Shown here in pieces: positions 1-8,773 of a stretch of DNA of 64,000 nucleotides; position 1 is the stretch's first letter; each line of letters starts with the position of its first letter. The DNA comes from Mesotoga prima MesG1.Ag.4.2 (lineage in GTDB: Bacteria > Thermotogota > Thermotogae > Petrotogales > Kosmotogaceae), in assembly GCF_000147715.2 (NCBI RefSeq), contig NC_017934.1, positions 2,418,001 through 2,482,000 on the forward strand, written 5' to 3'. The position numbers and the translations under genes were made by a program. Below the pieces are notes generated by a model. It had not been told where the DNA came from and made no database searches. It worked only from the letters and a program-made list of their open reading frames with translations.

Positions 1-622
1 GAGTATCTCCAACCCTTCCCGGAAAGGCGTGGGCAATTCCCCCGGTCGAAGTCCCGGCGACGATGTGTCCCTTTGAATCGATTGCCACTGCTCCGACAGT
101 AGAGAAGGTTCTCTGTTCAGCCAGAAGTTTGGAGTACTTTCTAACGAATTCTCTATAATCCTCCGGAAGCTTCTCGATTTCTCTATCATCAGTATTTGCA
201 TACTGCTCATTCGGGCTTGTCTCTCTGAATCCCATGAGTCTGGCGAATAACTCGGCCCCCTTCCCAGAGAGCATTAGGTGGGGAATTTCCTCCAGAACCT
301 TTCTCGCCACGCTGATGGGATGAGCGAAATTCTTTATTCTGATTACAGCCCCTGCTGCCTCGTTACTATCCATAATTGAGGCATCCATTTCGATTTCTCC
401 TATCATGTTGGCGAAGGAGCCGGAAATGCCCGCATCGAAATGTGGATCGTCCTCAAGTTTCGCGATAACGGACTCAACGGCATCTAAAGCAGAATCGCTT
501 CCTTTCAGCACTTCAAGTCCGATTTCAAAGGCCACGTTCACTCCTTGTGTGCGAAGCTCCATCTCTTTTTGCGGAAGAAATCCTTCATCGCATCCGCCGT
601 GCACGATCAGTGCTCTCTTCAA
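1..622 (-). CDS. Isoaspartyl peptidase / L-asparaginase (Ntn hydrolase), cut by the window edge
   Basis: Only the first ~207 codons are present; the gene runs off the left edge. Read from a TTG at 622-620 that follows GGAGGT with a 6-base gap, it begins LKRALIVHGGCDEG, the usual beta-strand start of plant-type (type 2) asparaginases. The autocleavage motif STVGAVAIDSKGH is present with the nucleophile Thr at about residue 175, followed by GTSTGGIAHAFPGRVGD, a substrate-binding segment of the beta subunit. Family members cleave themselves before this Thr and then hydrolyse isoaspartyl dipeptides and asparagine in the cytoplasm, which helps remove damaged peptides. The alpha chain looks full length, and no frameshift is visible. 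It is transcribed away from the two small genes to its right and separated from them by about 400 bases, so it probably has its own promoter. Confidence 0.88.
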   Translation of the reverse strand, partial: MKRALIVHGGCDEGFLPQKEMELRTQGVNVAFEIGLEVLKGSDSALDAVESVIAKLEDDPHFDAGISGSFANMIGEIEMDASIMDSNEAAGAVIRIKNFAHPISVARKVLEEIPHLMLSGKGAELFARLMGFRETSPNEQYANTDDREIEKLPEDYREFVRKYSKLLAEQRTFSTVGAVAIDSKGHIVAGTSTGGIAHAFPGRVGDT

Positions 623-1027
623 TTGATTACCTCCAGCAAAATCTTCTACTGCCACTCAAGCACAGCTCCTCCCTCGGAGTATCCGATCGACTGCGAATAT
701 GGGTTCACCAATCTTTGGGGTTCGTGAGAGTGCCAAAGAGGTTGGAAACTGCAAGCCGGAGCAGTAACAAAAACAAGAGCTCTAGAAAATTCAGATAGCC
801 TTCACTTCGTGTGTCTCAATCTAAGCAAACCGTATAGGCCGTGGCCGGAATGAATGTGCCAGGCTGATCCGAAGACTCCGCGATTTGTGATTCCCGAGAC
901 CGAAGCTGGCAGCTTGAGTTTCCGGCACTCAGAGCCAGGAAATCCCTACTACTGCATTCTTTTCGCTTCGTGACGAAATCCAGCCTAATCAGACGGTCTT
1001 CGTTCAACTCGGCTCATGATCTGTTGT
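623..1027. other. Intergenic stretch without a recognisable gene
   Basis: About 400 bases between two minus-strand genes. The reading frames on both strands lack ribosome binding sites and resemble nothing I recognise. It must hold the promoter of the isoaspartyl peptidase, but I cannot point to a convincing -35/-10 pair. Confidence 0.5.
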
Positions 1028-1516
1028 TTATCGATTGAGCATGAGAGTTACGCTCTCTGCGAACTCGATGGTCTTTCTTTCGATCTCTTTTTTGAGTTCT
1101 TCAGGGTTATCGAAATCCGGCCTATCGGAAAGTATTGACTCGAGAATGGAATCGACTCCCGGAGAGACTTGTGACAACTTGTATTGGCCTATATTCTTAA
1201 GTCTAAAGAACTCGATGTACTTGGCCTGGACCTTTCTGTTGATTGCACCAAGCCAGACTTCAAATCTGCTCTCTTTGTGCAGATAGACAATCGCGATTTT
1301 GAGTTTCCTATCTCTCAAGGCGGTGGGAGAAAATGCAAAATAAGTCATGTCCATATACCCGAAATACAGAGAACCGGTCACATAGTTTGGGTATCTTTCG
1401 GTCAAATACGTTCTTAGATCCGACATGAACGACATGATTCCCCTGTAGGCTTCCTGGATGCGCCCTGTGTTCAACTGGTTCGTGTATTCACGGATAAGAT
1501 CGTTCATAGAGTCCAC
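1028..1516 (-). CDS. Uncharacterised conserved-looking small protein (~162 aa)
   Basis: I do not recognise a function. The most likely start is the GTG at 1516: it lies 7 bases after GAGGAG, which doubles as the last two codons of the upstream gene, and 2 bases beyond that gene's TAG stop. An ATG at 1531 in the same frame has no such site. The product is soluble, with no signal peptide or membrane segment. It has a helical N-terminus, a central aromatic-rich stretch (YVTGSLYFGYMDMTYFAFSP), then a beta segment KLKIAIVYLHKESRFEVWLG and a charged helical C-terminus rich in Glu/Lys. This pattern resembles small DUF proteins (DUF7000-like) seen as singletons in Firmicutes and Thermotogota, but that is a guess. 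It is almost certainly co-translated with the Cys-rich protein directly upstream. Confidence 0.65.
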   Translation of the reverse strand: MDSMNDLIREYTNQLNTGRIQEAYRGIMSFMSDLRTYLTERYPNYVTGSLYFGYMDMTYFAFSPTALRDRKLKIAIVYLHKESRFEVWLGAINRKVQAKYIEFFRLKNIGQYKLSQVSPGVDSILESILSDRPDFDNPEELKKEIERKTIEFAESVTLMLNR

Positions 1517-1520
1517 ATTC

Positions 1521-1967
1521 CTACTCCTCATTCCAGCGGTATTTCTTGTTCTTTCGAAGAGTATCGAGATTGCAGTTCAGGCACAGGCCATTATGACAGC
1601 ATATGACCCCTCCACATTCAGGGCATCGCCATTTTTCCTCTTCCTTCTTCAAGAACAGATCTATAGAGTTGTCACGAATGAATTCCAGGTTCTCAATCAT
1701 GCTCATATGATACTTCGTTCGGTAGCGCTTATCCAGTGCCTTAAGTCGTTTACACGGAAAGGCTTTGCACTCAAAGCAGAACCGGACGCTTCCCTTTGCA
1801 AGCAATTCGCATTGGTCACCCATATGAGTGCAGTTTTCACCCCTCGGAATACACCCGGGGCAGTACTGTCTGCGAAAGCCTTTTTTCTTTAGATCCTCTT
1901 TCATTGACTGGTAATTGATGCACAGGCTGCAATTCATACCGCATGGAGCGATTAACGCCTCTTCCAT
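1521..1967 (-). CDS. DUF3795-type cysteine-rich protein
   Basis: The start is the ATG at 1967, preceded by GAGGGGGT; the ATG 15 bases further upstream has no site. The protein of ~148 aa opens MEEALIAPCGMNCSLCINY, the signature of DUF3795 proteins, and carries further paired cysteines: YCPGCIPRGENC, FCFECKAFPCKRL, and a C-terminal CPECGGVICCHNGLCLNC. The Cys pairs suggest metal (Zn or Fe-S) binding in the cytoplasm, but the family has no established biochemical role. Its last codons (Glu-Glu-stop) contain the ribosome binding site of the next gene, so the two form a tight two-gene operon. The length is normal for the family. Confidence 0.8.
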   Translation of the reverse strand: MEEALIAPCGMNCSLCINYQSMKEDLKKKGFRRQYCPGCIPRGENCTHMGDQCELLAKGSVRFCFECKAFPCKRLKALDKRYRTKYHMSMIENLEFIRDNSIDLFLKKEEEKWRCPECGGVICCHNGLCLNCNLDTLRKNKKYRWNEE

Positions 1968-2002
1968 CGGACACCCCCTCACGACCCGTCAAGAACCCTC
2001 AT

Positions 2003-2357
2003 CATTATCCACATCTCTTCTTTATAGTTCGATCATCTTATTCCTTAGTTCCATAATCGGCCTGAAATCTCGCGTCTCTTCAGTCTCCTCTCTCTCTTTT
2101 TCTCTAGCGTTCTTAAAAGAACCTGGACGCGTAGCATCAGAATTAGAGCCGCTTTTCTCTCTTCACTTTGGCTTTTTACGTTTTGTTGCCCCCTGCGAAG
2201 CAGCATCACTTCCTCGCGCAGCGAGCCTCACTTCCCCGGATGCTACTCCGGGCATCACTTCCTGGGATGTTCTTCCCAGCATCACTTCTGCTCTTACCAG
2301 ACCCCAGACCCGGCTCTTCCTGGCTCTTGATCTAAATCCCCGCTCGAGCGGTTTGTC
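2003..2357. repeat. Hairpin-string repeat, copy A
   Basis: First of four copies of a ~355-bp element (others at 2358, 23692 and 24045). After an AT-rich head it contains a run of short perfect hairpins: GTTCTTAAAAGAAC, CTGCGAAGCAG, CTCGCGCAGCGAG, CCCGGATGCTACTCCGGG, CTGGGATGTTCTTCCCAG. The last four are separated by the 9-base linker CATCACTTC (once CCTCACTTC). The first ~35 bases are more diverged than in the other copies. Copy A ends in CCCCGCTCGAGCGG and is joined directly to copy B. Open frames on either strand here are by-products of the repeat: they have no ribosome binding sites and no family resemblance. Confidence 0.85.
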
Positions 2358-2683
2358 ATTACCCACATTATTTTTTCTGAAGCTCAATCATCTTATTCCT
2401 TAGTTCCATAATCGGCCTGAAATCTTGCGTCTCTTCAGTCTCCCCTCTCTCTTTTTCTCTAGCGTTCTTAAAAGAACCTGGACGCGTAGCATCAGAATTA
2501 GAGCCGCTTTTCTCTCTTCACTTTGGCTTCTTACGTTTTGTTGCCCCCTGCGAAGCAGCATCACTTCCTCGCGCAGCGAGCCTCACTTCCCCGGATGCTA
2601 CTCCGGGCATCACTTCCTGGGATGTTCTTCCCAGCATCACTTCTGCTCTTTCCAGACCCCAGACCCGGCTCTTCCTGGCTCTT
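2358..2683. repeat. Hairpin-string repeat, copy B (tandem with A)
   Basis: Nearly identical to copy A (the shared TTCCTTAGTTCC block recurs 355 bases later) and carries the same hairpins and CATCACTTC linkers. It runs without a break into a second repeat module beginning at GATCTTAAATCCCC (2684). Confidence 0.85.
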
Positions 2684-3013
2684 GATCTTAAATCCCCGCT
2701 TGAGCGGGGGGGACCGCTTGCGGTGGGGTGTGTGCTCTTTGAACAACTTTTAGAATAGGTTGGCCTGTTGGAAATTAAACGATATTAGCTCTTCACGTCA
2801 TTTGGTCTGTGATCCATGTGTATTCTCCTGCCAGAGACCAAAAACTAACATCGAGCAACCGCTCTCGGAGGACTATTTCGGAGCATCGGCTTTTCTCGTC
2901 TACAAAGACCTACACCCTCCGCCACTACGTGGCCCTCCTCCCTCAAGGGAGGATTTGAGATCAGGATCATCAGGAGCCAAATACAAGTTCGCGCATGAAC
3001 CAGCATATTAGTG
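2684..3013. repeat. Second repeat module (mini-hairpin module), copy 1
   Basis: A ~330-bp module found again at 24375-24713 and 28438-28728. It begins with CCCCGCTTGAGCGGGG and ACCGCTTGCGGT hairpins and, after a spacer containing CCAGAGACCAAAAACTAACA, has GCCACTACGTGGC and CCTCCCTCAAGGGAGG hairpins followed by GATCAGGATCATCAGGAG. The copies differ by scattered substitutions, so they are not recent duplicates. No coding capacity was recognised. Confidence 0.8.
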
Positions 3014-3310
3014 GGATTGTGCTCTCTGACTTATGGGTAATGCTGAGGTCATGAACGGGGTTCGTTGAACTACCCGATAAATCTTACCATTTTCATTGTG
3101 CTTCTCATCTTGCGTTAGGTCCTTTATCACGACTAAGGTTCTCATTATCGGGAAGCTCAGTTGTAAGTCAGAAGGATTCTCCCCCAGACTTTGCAGCTGC
3201 AAGAGCGGATAGAATCTTCAGCGATCGGCATCGATAGGATCTCTCCGATCATGAATCGAATTAGCGCTCATCATCTGTTGTTACAATGATGTTAAAAATG
3301 GAGTCTGTCC
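3014..3310. other. Intergenic, no gene seen
   Basis: About 300 bases between the repeat block and the stop of the lipoprotein gene. I see no ORF with a ribosome binding site and no clear terminator hairpin for the gene ending at 3311. Confidence 0.5.
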
Positions 3311-4564
3311 CTAGGGCAAAGGCAGTCCTGTTGAGAGTTCAAAGTCAGATGACATAGCATCTACATCTGATGTAGTGTAACCGGAATCGTAAATCCCGAT
3401 ATAGACATTGTCGAAATCGACATAATCACACAATCTCGAAGAAAAGACAAGGAATTCGAACTGGGTGAAATCCAACGTAACCGTATAAGTCTCAGCTCCC
3501 TTATATGCTCCATTTACATGAACCGAGAATCCTCTGTAAGGGAAATTGAAGTCGAACTCCATCAATACGGTGTACCAGGTGTTTGGAGATATAAGCATCA
3601 TCATCTGGTAGTCCCCACTGAAAGTATATAAACCAAATCCTTCTCCATAGTCTCCACAGAAGATATAAGGAGCCCAGTGCGTCCGGTCTCCAACACCGAA
3701 GTTACCGTTTGCTGCAACACTAAAATCAAACGAGATCATACCTCTTCTGGCAGGACTAAGCCCTGTCCTGAGAACCCTTGCGTAACCATCAAGCGTCGGA
3801 TCAGAGAGAGTAAGACCTCGACTCCCAGCGAAGCCAAAGAGGGTAATGGCTCCCTTCGACAAATCTGAACTATCGTAGTTTGCCCATGGCAAGGTTGACG
3901 GCCCAAGAACTCCAAGAGGTCTGGACTCGAAGTTGTCATCGACGATTCCATAAGGTTCCGTTGTGAACTTCCACACCGGACCTTCAACCACACGGCTCCC
4001 CTCCTTAGCCACTATTTTCCAGTAGTAGTTTGTGAAGCTTGCCAGGCCGACCTTCACAAGACTAGTATTAGTCAGGTTAGTTGAATTAATCGGTGGATTG
4101 GGGCTCGTTCCGAAATACAAGTCATAAGTCACGGGATCGCCATCCGGATCCCCTCCTGTCCAGGTGAGAGTTACGTTCTTAAAGCTCTGGCCATCTGCGT
4201 TGTGGGCCGGCGAAGGATTTGATGGAACATTAGGCGGAGATTTCACATTGATCTTGAAACTGGTCTTCGATTCACCCTTACCATCTGAAGCGGCTACCTC
4301 GACTGTTTTTAGCCCAGAAGGCGCAGTAACTGTCCACGAGTAAAGACTACCCACGACCGATCCTGGACCGTTTACCAGCCTAAAATTCAGAGAATCGCCG
4401 TCAGGGTCTGTGCAGTATACTGAAAGATTCACGTTTACAATATCGCCTATGTTTGTTGAAAGATCTGCTATTGTGGACCAGACCGGAAGTTTGTTAAAAA
4501 GTGGACAGCCCGTGAGTAGAAGTACTAAAGGAACAATGAGCAGAATAATGTGTCTTTTCCTCAT
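3311..4564 (-). CDS. Secreted lipoprotein with Ig-like/fibronectin III-like repeats and a lectin-like C-terminal domain
   Basis: A 417-aa protein starting MRKRHIILLIVPLVLLLTGC, a lipoprotein signal peptide with lipobox LTGC (acylated Cys at about residue 20), so it should be anchored in a membrane facing outward. Residues ~30-110 form a bacterial Ig/cadherin-like domain (TDPDGDSLNFRLVNGPG, then WTVTAPSG and VAASDGKGES). Residues ~113-205 resemble a fibronectin type III domain (LTWTGGDPDGDPVTYDLYFG, YYWKIVAKEG). The remaining ~200 residues are beta-rich and Asp/aromatic-rich, plausibly a concanavalin/laminin-G-like jelly roll (FDNVYIGIYDSG near the end). It likely binds carbohydrate or other surface ligands; no catalytic motif is visible. 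It is monocistronic and opposite in direction to the signalling genes to its right. Confidence 0.78.
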   Translation of the reverse strand: MRKRHIILLIVPLVLLLTGCPLFNKLPVWSTIADLSTNIGDIVNVNLSVYCTDPDGDSLNFRLVNGPGSVVGSLYSWTVTAPSGLKTVEVAASDGKGESKTSFKINVKSPPNVPSNPSPAHNADGQSFKNVTLTWTGGDPDGDPVTYDLYFGTSPNPPINSTNLTNTSLVKVGLASFTNYYWKIVAKEGSRVVEGPVWKFTTEPYGIVDDNFESRPLGVLGPSTLPWANYDSSDLSKGAITLFGFAGSRGLTLSDPTLDGYARVLRTGLSPARRGMISFDFSVAANGNFGVGDRTHWAPYIFCGDYGEGFGLYTFSGDYQMMMLISPNTWYTVLMEFDFNFPYRGFSVHVNGAYKGAETYTVTLDFTQFEFLVFSSRLCDYVDFDNVYIGIYDSGYTTSDVDAMSSDFELSTGLPLP

Positions 4565-5855
4565 TCAAATTCCCCCTTTGGAAGATCAATGTTTGAGGGC
4601 ATACGAGAAGAGACATCTACAAATCTGTGAAGTAACGGCTTTAAACAACAAATAACCAAACTCGCTCCAACACCTCTCTTTTTTCGATAGTCCAATATTT
4701 TCAGAGAGTGCAAGAGACAAGTAAACTATGATCGAATAATATAGCGATCAAAGTACGCAATTCCTTTCCCGTAACCTGCGAGCCTTTAGGAGCAATCATT
4801 GAATGTCCTATAATAGCTTAGCACCGCAGGGTTTTAATTGTGCATACTTGTGGAGAGCGTTCCACGTCTCTCTTGCCAATTGTAGTGGCTTATGTTCAAT
4901 CTAGAGCGAATTCTATTTACCTAGACTTCCAGTTTTCACTATCCAACAATCGCTTAATCCATGAAGGCCTTTCACGTCTCCATCATTTGATCGCGTTCTT
5001 CAGGCAATACGTAGCTGACGTCCATCGTAATCTCTATAGAAAAACAATCGTCATTGATCATAGTTGAAATATGGGCAAAGCATGCGATCAATCATGTCAA
5101 TCACGCTCTTTGCATTCGGTCGTTTTGTAAAGTGTTGAGGAACAGCGCAGAGATCAAAGGATAGACTCGAAGTTTCTTGAAGAGAGTTCGAAGAATACTT
5201 TTTAAATAAGGAGTTCCGCACGGTCGAAGAGAGCAAGTGACATCGGTAGCACTTCTTTGTCCAAAAGGGATAAGCATTTGTTTTGGGTTACGAAGAATAT
5301 TAATAACAAGAATAAATACATTTTCGGAATTGAAGAGTATTATTGATTTGTTAAGGACGTCATAAAGGATCACGCTCCAAACTGCTTTTCCGTGGGTTAC
5401 ATAAAGAGGCCGCCAGGATTGAGTATAGCGATTTATTTGTACGAAATTGAGAGTCGATAAAAAAACGATTATTCGCTAGAAGAGTCTATGCTTCTGAATG
5501 GGCAGTTTGGCATGAAATTGTATTGAATGGAGCACATAGATTGTGAAGAAGAATTTTTCGCCGAAGCTTGAAGAGGGAAAAGGAATGTATTACTTCAAGC
5601 TAAGTGGGGGATCTTTTTGATAAGATGATCAGGGCGAAATTCCGCGATGCTCTGTGTTCTTTCCAGGCTTTTGGAGTGAAGAGTCGTGGAACTGGGAAAG
5701 GTGTCGTGAAATTCTCCAGCTGAATGGGGTGAGATTTACCTGAAAGGACAGACGAAAGCTAGTTGTATTTCGATTTTATGCGTGACCGACAAGAATAGCC
5801 TTTGCATTGGTCTAGGCTGTAAGTCGGTTCGTTTTGTGCGTGGAGGAGCGTCTCT
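4565..5855. other. 1.3-kb region without a recognisable gene
   Basis: Between the divergent lipoprotein gene and the histidine kinase gene lie almost 1.3 kb in which frames on both strands are short, lack Shine-Dalgarno sites and resemble no family. The length suggests a decayed gene, but I cannot align it with anything else in the window. The last bases (GGAGGAG at about 5842) are the ribosome binding site of the kinase gene. Confidence 0.45.
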
Positions 5856-8739
5856 ATGAAAAAGCTTCTAGTCCTGTTATTCGTAGCCGTAAGCACAATA
5901 ATGTTTTTGTCAAGTCCCTGTTTTGCGGTGGATGGAAAGATAACTTTGACTGAAGATGAGATCATTTTCGTGAATGAGCATCCTGTCATAAGGCTCGGAG
6001 TAGATCCCGCCTTTGTGCCGTTTGAGTTCATTGACAAAGACGGAAGATACAAGGGTATTACCGCGGACCTTTTGTCGCTTGTCAGCGATAGAACAGGTCT
6101 CAGATTTGAGATTACTCCGGGGTTGAGCTGGCCAGAAGCATATGATCTGGCTCTGTCGGGCGAGGTCGACGCTTTGCCTGCAATATCGAGAACCGACGAG
6201 AGAGAGACACTTCCTTTTCTCCGAACCTTATTATTACTTCAAGAGGGTAATCGTAACCAGAGACACCGACAAGGGTATCTCCGGAATCGAAGACCTGGAA
6301 GGATTAACAGTGGCTGTGCAAAGAAACAGTTCTCATCACAGTTACTTAATATACTATCCGAGGATAAACCTGAGTCTGTACGACTCAGTTGAGGCCGCAA
6401 TCACGGCAGTGGCAAACGGAACGGAGAGGGCTTTCGTCGGAAACCTCGCTACTACGAATCATCTAATACGCGAAAACGGGCTGACAAACTTGCGATTCAC
6501 TGCATTCGAAGCGGAGAAGCAGCTGGCCCTGCATTTTGCAGTTCGCAAAGACTGGCCCCACTTAATAAGTATTATCAACAAGGCGTTGGATTCGATCACA
6601 CAGGAAGAGAGAATTGCCATCAACAGCAAATGGATCGATTTGGAGTCAGAGGTTGACTATGGCCGTATAATCCGGATTATTTCTATCTTTGGCGCCTTCG
6701 TTGGCGTTGCAATGGCTGTTTCGATCTACTGGATTTTTCGTCTGAAAAAGGAAGTCAGAAAAAGGGAGCTCATTCAGATAGATCTGGAGAGGGCAAAACG
6801 AGAAGCAGAAGATGCAAATGAATTCAAGTCCAGCTTCATGGCGCGGATGTCTCACGAAATTCGGACGCCGCTCAATGCAATTACGGGAATGGCATACCTT
6901 CTGAAGAAGACAGAGATTTCTTTGACTCAGAGTATGTATGTGGATCGGATTACTCAGGCCTCGAACAACATGTTGAGTATAATTAACGATATTCTTGACT
7001 TCTCTAAAATCGAAGCCGGCAAGGTCGAGCTGGAGATCACTTCTTTCAGCATGGATCAGATCATCCAGGATGTCGTGAATATCGTGTCTTACAAGATCGA
7101 AGAACAGGGAATCGGTTTCAGGCTTTCGAAGGATCCCCTTATTCCCAACTGGTTTTTCGGTGACCAGAAGCGAATAGAACAGATTCTCCTCAATATCCTT
7201 AACAATGCAGCGAAATTCACAAGTGCCGGTGAAGTCTCGCTTGACGTCAGGCTAGTTGCTAAGGAAAATGAGAAGTATCATCTGTCATTCTCCGTCAGAG
7301 ATACCGGTATCGGGATGACCGAAGAGCAGATAAAGAACTTGTTTATGCCTTTCATACAAGGAGACAGCACCATCAACCGTCGATTTGGGGGTTCGGGACT
7401 GGGACTGTCGATCGTCAAGAATCTTGTGGAAATGATGGGAGGAAAAATCGAGGTTTTTAGCACCCCGGGAGAAGGTTCCACGTTTATCATTCATCTGTCA
7501 CTGGACGTTGATAAAGAGAGGGAGGAACTATATGCGAAAACCTTCTCGGCGACTCACTTCAAGAATATCAGGACTCTCGTACTTGAGAAGACGGGGGCAA
7601 GTATGAACTTGATCGAGAGCTATCTCGGCGCCTTTGGAATGCATTGTGAACTCACGACCTCGCAGGAAAGTGCAGTGAGCATGTTGGAAGCTGCCGATGG
7701 GAAGTTTGCCAAATCCTTCGACCTGTTCATTCTGGATTACGATACACCGTCTGAAGGGGGCTTCGAATTTGCAGTTTCGATTCGAAATAACAAAAGGATA
7801 CCGAAGACTCCAAAGCTTATCATGCTCCTGCCAATGATGAGAGAGGACTTGTTCGATAAACTTAACGACTATGGAATCGATATGGGAATCGGCAAGCCGA
7901 TCATTCCTTCAATCCTGTTGAATGGAATTCTCGACATTTTCAAGCTGAAGGCCGTGTCTGCCACCCATCCTTCAGTAAAAGAGAGAGTGAGCCAGGCAAA
8001 GCTGGAACGACCACATCAGGTTCTCCTGGTGGAAGATAACAAGACCAATCAATTGATTGCCAAGTCTATTCTCCAGCAAGTGGGAATTGAATCGATTCTG
8101 GCCGGCGACGGTAAGACTGCCATTGAACTTTACTCGCAGCATAAGGAAAAGATCGACTTGATCTTGATGGATCTGCACATGCCTATATTGAATGGTTACG
8201 AGGCGGCGAAGGAGATCAGGAAGATGTCAACCAGTGTCCCGATTGTGGCGATGACCGCGGATGTTATTCTCGGTGTCAAAGAGAAATGCGAAGAAAGTGG
8301 GATTCATCATTACATAAGCAAGCCCTTTGACCCCGACCATTTCATTCAAACCATCAAAGAAATAATACTGGAAAATGAGGAAGAGAGAATACAAGAGTCG
8401 ACCGTTCTCGATCATTCGGCCGGACTGAAGAACATTGGTGGCGATATAGAAGTCTATCGGCAGATATTGAAGGCATACTTGGAAGAGAACCGGGAAACCG
8501 TAGAAAAGCTTTCACTTGCAATAAATGAAAAGAGATATTCCGATGCCGCGCAGATCGTCCACAAGGTTAAGGGAAGCTCAGGCAGTATTGGAGCAAAGGA
8601 ATTGCACACAGTGTCGATGGAATTGCAGAAGGCTTTAAATGAAGAAAAGGAAGACAAAATACAGCCGCTGAAAGATAGATTTTCTGGCTTGCTGAGAAGA
8701 CTGATCGAGGAAATCGATCGGTTTCATGCCCAGAAATGA
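5856..8739 (+). pseudogene. Hybrid sensor histidine kinase (SBP3-HisKA-HATPase-REC-REC-Hpt), split by one frameshift
   Basis: Frame 1 starts at the ATG 5856 (RBS GGAGGAG, 7-base gap) with a signal peptide (to about residue 25) and a periplasmic amino-acid-type solute-binding domain (LGVDPAFVPFEFIDKDGRY). In the T-run at 6215-6218 one extra base shifts the frame: DERETLPF continues as SEPYYYFKR in the next frame, which stays open to 8739. The joined product would be ~960 aa. It has the rest of the SBP3 domain, a transmembrane helix (~residue 275-295), HisKA with FMARMSHEIRTPLN (His ~333), ATPase boxes NILNNAAKF, DTGIGM and GGSGLGLSIVK, a poor REC domain (LDYDTP), a good REC domain (LMDLHMP) and an Hpt domain (HKVKGSSGSIGA, His ~901). 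This is a BvgS/EvgS-like phosphorelay sensor. The next two genes on the same strand (gaps ~35-50 bases) are its likely output. The break may be real, phase-variable or a sequencing error, because everything after it is well preserved. Confidence 0.82.
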
Positions 8740-8773
8740 AAAGGCATGAGTCTCCCAAACTTAAGGAGGAAGA

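Noticed and set aside
2163-2746. Minus-strand open frames inside the hairpin-string repeats (also near 23850 and 24250)
   Set aside because: They exist only because the repeat lacks stops in some frames. Starts and ends differ between copies, there are no ribosome binding sites, and the conserved feature is the hairpin-linker pattern rather than a protein sequence.
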